Positions 1-8,700 of a stretch of 64,000 nt of DNA are shown one piece after another; position 1 is the stretch's first letter, and every line of letters begins with the position of its first letter. The notes under the pieces are model-generated. The model made no database searches. It had not been told where the DNA came from and was given only the letters and a program-made list of their open reading frames with translations. The translations under genes were made by a program, and so were the position numbers. Origin of the DNA: JAGXLC01 sp041686375 (GTDB lineage Bacteria; Bacteroidota; Bacteroidia; Bacteroidales; UBA12077). Location: assembly GCA_041686375.1 (NCBI GenBank), contig JAWLEB010000003.1:105549-169548 (forward strand). The letters run 5' to 3'.

Positions 1-163
1 ACTTCATTTATATTATGGCTAATTATGCTTGTATAAATTGTCTAATTTTCTTTTATTAATTCAGATTTGATTGCCAGACAAATGTAATAAAATATGAAGC
101 ACACCTCATACCTTAATATATCATAAATTTTTAATTATTTTTACAAAAAACCTTCCTGCACGG

Positions 164-203
164 ACGCACACAAAAGCCGATGCATAAAGAATGAGGGTTC
201 CAT
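164..203 (+). repeat. Dispersed 40-bp intergenic element, copy 1
   Basis: This 40-base block matches 57437-57476 at 34 of 40 positions in the same orientation, including an uninterrupted ATGAGGGTTC core and the blocks AAAAGCC and ATAAAG. A looser match reaches upstream to CTTCCT at 152 with a 3-base gap. Both copies lie in non-coding DNA ahead of plus-strand genes (rimP here, the first ompH there). No transposase or clear inverted ends are seen. The function is unknown. Confidence 0.65.
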
Positions 204-259
204 TTGATCAAAAAATAATAAACAATAATCAAATGCGACACAATAATTTTGGTTCTATA

Positions 260-291
260 TTTGTCTATTAATAAGATAATTTTTATTTTTG
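260..291 (+). promoter_or_regulatory. Predicted sigma-ABfr-type promoter for rimP-nusA-infB
   Basis: TTTG at 260-263 and TATTTTTG at 284-291 match the Bacteroidota -33 (TTTG) and -7 (TAnnTTTG) boxes with a 20-base spacer. The predicted start near 298 gives a leader of about 64 bases that includes the hairpin at 315-338. The str operon promoter in this window has the same 20-base spacing. Confidence 0.6.
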
Positions 292-314
292 CAAAAATAA
301 AAAGAAGCGAGTGG

Positions 315-338
315 AAGGGGGACAATGTCCCCTTTTTT
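315..338 (+). terminator. Hairpin plus T tract in the rimP leader (terminator or attenuator)
   Basis: AAGGGGGAC (315-323) pairs with GTCCCCTTT (327-335) around an AAT loop with one G-T wobble, and T continues to 338. This has the shape of an intrinsic terminator. It sits between the predicted rimP promoter and the rimP start codon, so it could act as an attenuator of the operon. It could instead simply end upstream transcripts. Confidence 0.6.
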
Positions 339-361
339 CGTATCCTTCAACAAAATAAAGA

Positions 362-820
362 ATGATTGACGAAAAACAAATAGTTACAGTACTGGACAAA
401 ATACTTGATAAAGAAAAGTATTTTCTTGTAGAAGTATCTAATAAAAAAGACAATATAAAAGTTATTGTGGACGGGTATAATAATTTCAGACTTGATGATT
501 GCATTTGGATAAGTCGCCGGTTAAAAGATGAATTCAGAGGTGAACTGGATGATTATAACCTGGAAGTTACATCCCCGGGTTTAAATGCTCCATTTAAAGT
601 AAAAGAACAGTACGAGAAAAATATTGGCCGGGAAGTGGAAGTTTTACTAATGGATGGAGCGAAAGTTACAGGTACCTTACAAAATTATTCACCTGAGAAA
701 ATTCAGATTGAAGAGCAAAAAAAGATTGAGGAGAAAGGGAAAAAAAGCAAAACAATTACAAAGGAAACAGGCATAGATCTTAAGGATATAAAAAAAACGA
801 AACTAATAATTACATTCTAA
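362..820 (+). CDS. rimP: Ribosome maturation factor RimP
   Basis: RimP (152 aa) assists late 30S subunit assembly in the cytoplasm. The N-terminal half carries the family pattern, including the stretch around EVTSPGLNAPFK (about residues 67-78). The C-terminal SH3-like part is interrupted by a lysine- and glutamate-rich loop (about 118-138). It is the first gene of rimP-nusA-infB, the usual bacterial order, 13 bases before nusA. The ATG at 362 gives a normal family length and no clear Shine-Dalgarno is present, as is common in Bacteroidota. Confidence 0.95.
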   Translation: MIDEKQIVTVLDKILDKEKYFLVEVSNKKDNIKVIVDGYNNFRLDDCIWISRRLKDEFRGELDDYNLEVTSPGLNAPFKVKEQYEKNIGREVEVLLMDGAKVTGTLQNYSPEKIQIEEQKKIEEKGKKSKTITKETGIDLKDIKKTKLIITF

Positions 821-833
821 ATACAAGTGAGAA

Positions 834-2069
834 ATGGATAATCTAAATATGTTTGATACGTTCAAGGAGTTCAAAGAACTGAAAAATATTGACAGGGCAA
901 CCATGATGAATGTTCTGGAGGAAGTCTTCAGAAAGGCCCTTATAAAGAAATTTGGAACGGATGACAATTTTGATATAATCATCAATATAGACAAAGGCGA
1001 TTTTGAGATTTGGAGAAACCGTGAAGTGGTTGAAGATGGGGAAGTGGAAGATGAGAATCTTCAGATACCTATTTCAGAAGCCAAAAAGATAGATGAAGAT
1101 TATGAAGTCGGTGAAGAAGTGACGGATGAGGTGAAAATTGAAGATTTCGGACGCCGCTCCATTCTTTCTTTAAGGCAGCATCTGACTTCTAAAATTCTGG
1201 AATTAGAGAGAAATCTGATTTTTAATAAGTATAAAAAGCGCATAGGGCAAATTGTTAGCGGAGAAGTGTATCAGGTATGGAAGAGGGAAATACTTGTACT
1301 TGATGATGAAGGGAATGAACTCATTTTGCCCCGAGAAGAACAGATTCCTTCTGATCATTTTAGGAAAGGAGACCTTTTAAGGGCAGTAGTTGTAAGGGTT
1401 GAGATGAAAAACAATACGCCCCTGATTATTATTTCCCGTACTTCTCCAGTATTTCTTGAACGGTTATTTGAGTTTGAGGTGCCTGAAATATATGATGGAT
1501 TGATTACAATTAAGAAAATTGTGAGGGCTCCCGGCGAAAAAGCTAAAGTTGCAGTTGAATCCTACGATGATCGTATTGATCCTGTGGGTTCTTGTGTAGG
1601 AATGAAAGGCTCAAGAATACATGGAATTGTACGTGAACTCAGGAATGAAAATATTGACGTGATCAATTATACCAATAACATTCAGCTTTATATTCAGCGA
1701 TCTTTAAGTCCTGCAAAAATCAACTCTATTAAGTTTAACGACGAAGACAAAAAAGCTGAGGTTTTTTTGGAGCCTGAAGAAGTTTCACTGGCAATTGGTA
1801 AAGGCGGATTAAATATTAAGTTAGCCAGCCAGCTAACCGGTTATGAGATAGATGTATACAGGGAGGCTGTTGAAGACGAAGAGGATGTTAGCATTGATGA
1901 ATTTTCTGATGAGATAGATCAGTGGATAATTGATATTCTAAAGTCTGTGGGACTTGATACAGCTAAAAGTGTTTTAGAGCTGAGCAAAGATGAATTAGAA
2001 AGAAGAACTGATTTAGAAGAAGAAACCATTGATGATATAATAGAAATTTTTAAATCAGAATTTGAATAA
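834..2069 (+). CDS. nusA: Transcription termination/antitermination factor NusA
   Basis: NusA (411 aa) binds RNA polymerase and nascent RNA to modulate pausing, termination and antitermination. The order is an N-terminal polymerase-binding domain (about 1-125), an S1 domain (about 135-200) and two KH domains, with the KH signatures CVGMKGSRI (about 257-265) and AIGKGGLNIKLAS (about 320-332). A short acidic C-terminal tail follows, without the long C-terminal repeats of enterobacterial NusA. It lies between rimP and infB. An internal ATG six codons in (849) is an alternative start. Confidence 0.96.
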   Translation: MDNLNMFDTFKEFKELKNIDRATMMNVLEEVFRKALIKKFGTDDNFDIIINIDKGDFEIWRNREVVEDGEVEDENLQIPISEAKKIDEDYEVGEEVTDEVKIEDFGRRSILSLRQHLTSKILELERNLIFNKYKKRIGQIVSGEVYQVWKREILVLDDEGNELILPREEQIPSDHFRKGDLLRAVVVRVEMKNNTPLIIISRTSPVFLERLFEFEVPEIYDGLITIKKIVRAPGEKAKVAVESYDDRIDPVGSCVGMKGSRIHGIVRELRNENIDVINYTNNIQLYIQRSLSPAKINSIKFNDEDKKAEVFLEPEEVSLAIGKGGLNIKLASQLTGYEIDVYREAVEDEEDVSIDEFSDEIDQWIIDILKSVGLDTAKSVLELSKDELERRTDLEEETIDDIIEIFKSEFE

Positions 2070-2131
2070 ATTAATAGATTAATTATAATTTAGCGGATTG
2101 ATTATTTAAGATAAATTTTGTGGGGTTATAT

Positions 2132-5100
2132 ATGGCAAAAGAGAAAAAAGTTACACGACTGAGTAAATTAGCGAGAGAATTTAATGTTGGGATATCCACC
2201 ATAGTGGATTTTCTCAAGAAGAAGGGCTACGATATTAGCCCGAACCCTAATGCCAAAGTTACGCCCGAGCAGTATGATTTACTTGTTAAAGAATATAGTT
2301 CTGATATTGATGTAAAAAAAGCATCTGAAAAAATTAATTTAAATCAATATAGCGAAGAAAGTACAGTTTCTATAAGTGATGTTGACGAAGAGGAGGCCAC
2401 AAGTGACTCTGAGGATGAAACCAGTGATGAGGAAATTATTATTAAGGATGTAAGTGGTAAAGGAACAGAGGATAGTACAACGGAAGAAGCAGAAAAAGAA
2501 GATGTAGAAGAAAAAGATGATACTGAAGAAGAGGAAAAGAGAGAAGAGTCAGAAGAGAAAGAATCTGCAAAAGCTGATGAACAAAAGGAAAAAAGAATTG
2601 AAAAAGAACCTAAGGTAGTGGGCAAAATCAATTTGGATACTTTGAATAAGAAAAAAGAGCGCGAAGCAAAAGAAAAGCAAGAAAAGCAAGAAGAAAAAAA
2701 GGAGCAGGCAAAATTCGCAGAATCAGAAGAAACTACAAAAGCTGAAGATGTAGCTGAGGGTATGGAATTAACTGATGAAGAAGCAAAAACAGAAACTCCT
2801 GTTGAGGAAAGCGAAAAAGGAGAAATTGTTTCTCAAGAAGAAGAATCACAGGAAGTGGAGGCAAAAGAGATGGAGGAGGAAGAAGATGTTGACGAGAAAA
2901 AAGAAGAGCTTCCCCTTACTGAATCAATAGAGACAGAGAAAGATCAGGAAGAGAAGATTAAGGTAGTGGGTAAAATTGATCTAGAATCATTAAATCAGAA
3001 AACACGACCAGACAGGAAAAGCAAATCAGAGCGTGAAGCCGAAAGGAAGAAAAAGGAGGAAGAGAGAAATAAACAGAAAGCTAAACCTAAAGAATCTTCC
3101 AAAGAAGAATCTGCAGAAGGGGAAGCTGAAGATAATAAAGCTCCACGACGTAAGAAGCGTAAGCGTATTCACAAGGATAAGGAAAAAGTAAAATTTACCG
3201 ATAAGAAACAACAAAGTGTTAAAGATAAAGCTGCACCTTCGAAAAAGCAGAAGAAAAAGAAAAAACCTGTTCGTAATGAAATAAGCGAGGAGGATGTTCA
3301 AAAACAAATAAAGGAAACGTTATCCAGGTTAGAGAGCAAAGGAAAATCAAAGGCTGCAAAATACAGACGAGAGAAACGGCAGGCTATTAGCCAAAAACAA
3401 CAAGAGGAAGAGAAAAAGCTGGAAGAGGAAAAGAATGTCCTGAAAGTTACTGAATTTGTTTCAGTGAAGGAGCTTGCTGCAATGATGGACGCTTCTGTGA
3501 CGGATGTAATCCAAACATGTATGAATCTTGGTCTGTTGGTTTCTATCAACCAGAGACTGGATGCAGAAACAATGGCTCTCGTTGCAGATGAATACAACTA
3601 CAAAGTAAAATTTGTCAGTGTTGATGTTCAGGAATCTATTGAGGAGGAGGAAGATCCTGAGGAAGAACTTGAGCCACGGGATCCAATTGTGACAGTGATG
3701 GGGCATGTTGATCATGGGAAAACTTCATTACTTGACCATATCAGAAAAACCAATGTAATTGCAGGTGAAGCCGGTGGAATTACACAGCATATTGGTGCAT
3801 ACAAGGTTACTTTTGATAACGATAAAAATATAACATTTCTTGATACTCCTGGCCATGAGGCTTTTACAGCCATGCGTGCAAGAGGAGCACAACTCACTGA
3901 TATTGCTATAATTGTTGTTGCGGCCGATGATAATATTATGCCTCAAACGGTGGAGGCAATTAACCATGCTTCTGCTGCCGGGGTGCCTATTATATTTGCT
4001 ATTAATAAAATAGATAAGCCCGGGGCTAACCCGGAGAAAATAAAAGAAGAACTTGCTAATATGAATTATCTTGTTGAAGATTGGGGAGGTAAGTATCAAT
4101 CGCAAGATATTTCAGCAAAAGGAGGTGAATATATTGATGAACTTCTTGAGAAAGTTTTACTTGAAGCGGAAGTACAGGAATTAGAAGCCAATCCAAATAG
4201 AAAGGCTATGGGAACTGTAATTGAATCATGGTTGGATCACGGCAGGGGCTATATATGTAATATTCTTGTCCAGACGGGTAGTATGCGCGTTGGGGATGTT
4301 ATTCTTGCCGGAAGTCATATGGGACGTGTAAAGGCGATGTTTAACGAGAGGGGAAAGGCTATTGAAGAAGCTGGTCCGTCTCAGCCTGTCCAGTTATTGG
4401 GATTGCACGGTGCACCACAGGCAGGTGACAAATTCAATGTTATGGATTCTGAGAAGGAGGCTAAAGAGATAGCTAATAAGAGATCTCAGCTTGAACGTGA
4501 ACAGTCGATGAGAACACAAAAGCATATTACACTGGATGAGATAGGACGTAGAATTGCAATAGGAAACTTTAAGGAGATTAATTTAGTTGTAAAAGGTGAT
4601 GTCGACGGTTCTATTGAAGCGTTGTCGGATGCCTTCTCCAAGCTGAGTACCGAAGAGATTCAGGTGAATATTATTCATAAAGGCGTAGGACAAATAACTG
4701 AGTCTGATATCCTTCTGGCTGCAGCTTCCAATGCTGTAGTTATTGGGTTTCAGGTAAGACCTTCTACTTCAGCAAGAAAGCTTGCAGGTAAAGAGCAGAT
4801 TGATATTAGGTTATATTCTGTTATTTATGATGCTATAAATGATATGAAAGATGCTATGGAGGGTATGTTATCACCTGAAATTAAAGAGGAGATTACAGGT
4901 TCTGCAGAGGTAAAAAATACTTTTAAAATTAAAAAAGTGGGAACAGTGGCCGGATGTATTGTTAAAGAAGGCAAACTGGAGCGAAAGTCAAAGGTTAGAG
5001 TTATACGCGATGGTATAGTTATTTATACCGGAGAACTTGAATCATTAAAACGCTTTAAAGACGATGTGAAAGAAGTTAGGGAAGGATATGAGTGTGGCCT

Positions 5101-5191
5101 GAATGTAAAAAGCTTTAATGATGTGAAAGTTGGTGATATGATAGAAGGATTTAAAGAGGTTGAAGTTAAAAAGAAACTCGAAACAAATTAA
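2132..5191 (+). CDS. infB: Translation initiation factor IF-2
   Basis: IF-2 (1019 aa) is the GTPase that places initiator tRNA on the 30S subunit and promotes 50S joining. A short N-terminal helical domain (about 1-50) is followed by about 350 residues of Glu/Lys-rich low complexity. That region holds two copies of the motif KVVGKI(N/D)L(D/E)(T/S)LN, at residues 161 and 277. The GTPase follows, with GHVDHGKT at 524-531, DTPGH at 571-575 and NKID at 625-628, then the beta-barrel and C-terminal fMet-tRNA domains. I chose ATG at 2132 over an in-frame GTG at 2120 because the protein then starts MAKEKKVTRLSKLA. A strong terminator follows the stop. Confidence 0.97.
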   Translation: MAKEKKVTRLSKLAREFNVGISTIVDFLKKKGYDISPNPNAKVTPEQYDLLVKEYSSDIDVKKASEKINLNQYSEESTVSISDVDEEEATSDSEDETSDEEIIIKDVSGKGTEDSTTEEAEKEDVEEKDDTEEEEKREESEEKESAKADEQKEKRIEKEPKVVGKINLDTLNKKKEREAKEKQEKQEEKKEQAKFAESEETTKAEDVAEGMELTDEEAKTETPVEESEKGEIVSQEEESQEVEAKEMEEEEDVDEKKEELPLTESIETEKDQEEKIKVVGKIDLESLNQKTRPDRKSKSEREAERKKKEEERNKQKAKPKESSKEESAEGEAEDNKAPRRKKRKRIHKDKEKVKFTDKKQQSVKDKAAPSKKQKKKKKPVRNEISEEDVQKQIKETLSRLESKGKSKAAKYRREKRQAISQKQQEEEKKLEEEKNVLKVTEFVSVKELAAMMDASVTDVIQTCMNLGLLVSINQRLDAETMALVADEYNYKVKFVSVDVQESIEEEEDPEEELEPRDPIVTVMGHVDHGKTSLLDHIRKTNVIAGEAGGITQHIGAYKVTFDNDKNITFLDTPGHEAFTAMRARGAQLTDIAIIVVAADDNIMPQTVEAINHASAAGVPIIFAINKIDKPGANPEKIKEELANMNYLVEDWGGKYQSQDISAKGGEYIDELLEKVLLEAEVQELEANPNRKAMGTVIESWLDHGRGYICNILVQTGSMRVGDVILAGSHMGRVKAMFNERGKAIEEAGPSQPVQLLGLHGAPQAGDKFNVMDSEKEAKEIANKRSQLEREQSMRTQKHITLDEIGRRIAIGNFKEINLVVKGDVDGSIEALSDAFSKLSTEEIQVNIIHKGVGQITESDILLAAASNAVVIGFQVRPSTSARKLAGKEQIDIRLYSVIYDAINDMKDAMEGMLSPEIKEEITGSAEVKNTFKIKKVGTVAGCIVKEGKLERKSKVRVIRDGIVIYTGELESLKRFKDDVKEVREGYECGLNVKSFNDVKVGDMIEGFKEVEVKKKLETN

Positions 5192-5214
5192 TATTCTGTT
5201 ATATTAGGAAACAT

Positions 5215-5250
5215 AAAAAAGGTGCCGAAAATAATTCAGCACCTTTTTTT
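5215..5250. terminator. Bidirectional terminator between infB and gcvH
   Basis: AAAAAAGGTGC (5215-5225) pairs perfectly with GCACCTTTTTT (5239-5249) around a 13-base loop, with T7 at 5244-5250 and A6 on the other side. The symmetry fits termination of infB on the plus strand and gcvH on the minus strand. Confidence 0.85.
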
Positions 5251-5278
5251 ACTGTCTCTTTACAATTCTGTAATACCT

Positions 5279-5659
5279 CTAAGATTCAATTAATTCCTTG
5301 TACTTATCAGCACTCAGTAAATCGTCTAGTTCAGATTGATTATTAAACTTAACTTTAATCAACCAACCTTCGCCGTAAGGGTCTTTGTTAATGATTTCGG
5401 GAGAATCTTCAAGTTTGGGATTAACTTCAATTACTTCTCCTGAGACAGGCATGTAAATATCTGAAACAGTTTTTACAGCTTCAACCGTTCCAAATACCTC
5501 TTCCTTATCAAGGGTTTCCCCTTCTGTCTCGATTTCAATAAAAACAATGTCACCTAGTTCATTTTGAGCATAATCAGTGATGCCTATTAGGGCCTCATCT
5601 CCATCAACTTTGACCCATTCATGATCTTTGGTATACTTTAGATTTTCGGGAATGTTCAT
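5279..5659 (-). CDS. gcvH: Glycine cleavage system H protein
   Basis: GcvH (126 aa) is the lipoylated carrier that shuttles the aminomethyl group between the P, T and L proteins of glycine cleavage. The lipoyl-lysine motif VEAVKTVSDIYMP places the modified Lys at residue 63. Length and fold pattern are normal. No gcvP or gcvT is nearby, which is common for gcvH in this phylum. A TAnnTTTG promoter lies just upstream (5692-5721), so it is likely transcribed separately from sprA. Confidence 0.96.
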   Translation of the reverse strand: MNIPENLKYTKDHEWVKVDGDEALIGITDYAQNELGDIVFIEIETEGETLDKEEVFGTVEAVKTVSDIYMPVSGEVIEVNPKLEDSPEIINKDPYGEGWLIKVKFNNQSELDDLLSADKYKELIES

Positions 5660-5691
5660 AGCTTATTTTTTTTTGATAAACAATAATAGCC

Positions 5692-5721
5692 CAAAAATAC
5701 ATAATTTTTTCTTTAATCAAA
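5692..5721 (-). promoter_or_regulatory. Predicted promoter for gcvH
   Basis: Read on the minus strand, TTTG (5718-5721) and TATTTTTG (5692-5699) are separated by 18 bases and lie about 33 bases upstream of the gcvH start. They occupy the short gap just past the sprA stop codon. Confidence 0.5.
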
Positions 5722-5722
5722 A

Positions 5723-8700
5723 TTATTCAGAAAGACTAAATCGTAAACTAAACCCAAAATTTGTGTTAGCAGTTGGATAAGAGCGGGAAATTTTTGGTTC
5801 ATTAACATTCCTGTCGAAAAATGCTTTAACATTGAAACGATTACTTAAGGCATAATCAGCAGATACACCTATTACAATGTTTTTTTGCCCGGCTGTAATC
5901 TGATCGTCAACGTCTTCATCTAATTTACGGAGGATGGTTAGGTTTTCACGAAGCTTAAAATTTGTTTTTAGATTAAGGTCATTGTCCATAGCTTGTTCTT
6001 GCCCACCAAAATCTACAATTAAATTGAAATTCTCAAATCTGTATCCCAGGCTAACAGTATATTCTTCACTTAATGTTTCTGTAATCTGATTATTCGCCAG
6101 ACTTAGAGTTATTCTTCTGGATTTTGAAATTTGAAATTGAGAGGTAAGATTATTTTCCCACGTTAGATCAAAGTTAATTAATGGATTAAATTGCTCATTA
6201 ATTGAAACTGTGTTGATGTTATATTTTGGTATAAAATTTTCTTTTTGGTCTCTAAGTGCACTAAATGATTCCTCGAGGTTGTCAAATTCCTGGTTATAGA
6301 GGAATGATCCAAGGGAATATGTGGATTTATAGGAATGACTTATATTTACATTTTTCAATATATTCTGTATAAAATCAATTTGATTTAATTTATTAAAATT
6401 GATACGCCAGTTTGGGAAAGGTATTTTAGGAAAATTCCCAAGGGGTGAATTTTGTGGCTTATATTCTCCATATGCAGCCAGGAATGATGGAATTAGAACT
6501 TCCTGGCTTGTTCTTCCATATCCGTCAGCGTATGACATATTACCTGGGTTATAGTTTTCACTCCATTCTCTTTGTCGTTTTTTCCCTAGTCTTTCTGATA
6601 TGATGGTTCTGTATTGTCTGAATTTATCAAAAGCTTCTGAATTATAATTGTTTTCTTGTGAAATTTCGTCAAAAGCTGTACTTATGGAGAGAAAACTCAT
6701 TGAAAAATTACCTTCTTGTTGAAATCCATAATTATCAATTCTTCCAATAGAATCATTGTAAACATAGTATTCTCTGGAATTCTCTGATTTAACCCTTGAG
6801 CCGGTGAGATTGACTTCTATACCTGGGACAGGTTCGATTGTTGATCGGATATTTAAATTTTTTGTTTCTGTCAACAAGAAAGGACTACTAAGCCTCGGGT
6901 CGTTTGTAATCCAGTTATTGTCTCTTGCTATTTCAGCGAAATTTTCGTTTTGCCACCCTAAGACAAATGGAATGCCCGGAGCAAATTCATTGCTAATTTT
7001 GGTTAGTCCCATATATTTGGTACTTGGTTGATAGCCGGGCAACTCTGTACCTTGTGTTCTAGACCATGATACTGAAATATTTTTCACGGCCATCAAAACG
7101 CGGGCAAAATTTTCGGCAATAATTACAAGGGGGCTTTCTTGCTGTTCTACTTCTCCCTGAATTCTGATTCTGGCATTTTCAGCGTCTTGCTGGGCAGTAA
7201 AAGAAATTTTTCGTTTGTTTATGACTTTTACGTCTCCTTCTATCTCTCTTCCATTACTTTGATATGCTTTTGCCTGAATTTCTTCTGTCATTAAATCATG
7301 AGTGATTTCTAAAGGGACATTTTCCTCTAATGTTAAATCACTTTCTTCATGTCGTACTGTTTTTATTTTTTGTGCTGATTGTCCCTGACCACTATATTTT
7401 TGATTTATTTCATTTAGGAAACCTACTTTATTGTATAATTTGATTAGATTAAACTGACTATTTAGCTGTAAGGTGTTAGAGTTTCTAATGGTATTTCCTA
7501 TATTGATGTTGCTTGTGTCTTCAAAGACTGGTCCTGCTTCCCAGTTATAAGTTCCATTATAGTTGGATGATAGGTTTATCCAGTCCAGCATAGGGAATTT
7601 ATTAATAGGTACTCTGTATGATAAGTCCCATTTTTGCTGGAAATCCGTATTTCTTCCGAAATTTTGAATGTTGGTATAAACTGAATCTTTCCATTGTTCA
7701 TATTGTTCCGGCGCTTTGTCTTTATCCACAATCCCCCGGGGTTCATCAATTCTTGCACGGTTTGTGGCTGAATAATTTAATTTAATAGACCGGGTCAGGT
7801 CAAATTGGAGCCTGTATCTTCTGTCCCAGAGAAAATTTTTGCTGTAGGATGGTTCATAGCTTAAGTGAGGATGGTTAATATTTCTATTTTCGAAAGCGTT
7901 ATAGTGTCGTTCCAGGGTGGTTTGGAATGAAAACGAAGAGGGCATATAATAAAAATTGAAATCTTTTATAAGTTTTAATAATGAACTATTTAGGATTCCT
8001 CCAGCTCCTCCGAATGGTTGGATGTTTTTAGCTTTTGTGTTGTAGTCATATGTTAAGCCGCCCTTATGGTCTCTTATAATATTGTATTTTGTATTTATGT
8101 TTCTACTCATCATTTCATTAAAAGAGTAATTAAATGAAAAATTGGAAATATCGTAAATTGGATTTTTATCCTGATCTTGCGGATTGATTCTTATGTTCGT
8201 GAAGTTCAGGCTTTTTCTTCTTGTGTAATCCTGAGCTATATTTTTTATGGAGTCTCTTTTTCGTTTTGTTTCTGCTGCATCCAGAGCATCGCCTAGTTTT
8301 ACATCCGGATTTAATGGGTTATATTGGGGAGTGATTATATTTTCTGAAAATCCTATGTATAATGGTATTTTTACACCCATTTGTTCCGAGAAGAATTTGC
8401 CAAGGTCAAAATTCGATGAGATATTGTATTGACTTGCAGTTTCTTTACTTCTTTCATTCACCTTTTGTTCAATACTGCCAAAACCTGGTGTGCTTAAATT
8501 TCCTGCAACATTAATAGTTCCGAAATCTGCCAGTTGTGAACTAACACGTCCCCTGGCAGCCCATCCTCCTTCTTCCTTAAAATCGCTCAATCGTAGTTCA
8601 TTCATCCAGATTTCCCCAGATTTTATCATACCGTCATCTGAGGAGATATCATTATTTTGCTGATGGGGGTTTCGCACCCCAAGCATAATTGTTCTGACAT

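Larger units (their letters stand above)
1..361. other. Non-coding region upstream of rimP
   Basis: No convincing gene is seen in this 361-base AT-rich stretch. It holds one copy of a dispersed 40-bp element (164-203), a Bacteroidota-type promoter (260-291) and a hairpin with a T tract (315-338). These are listed separately. Bases 1-163 show nothing I can interpret. Confidence 0.7.
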
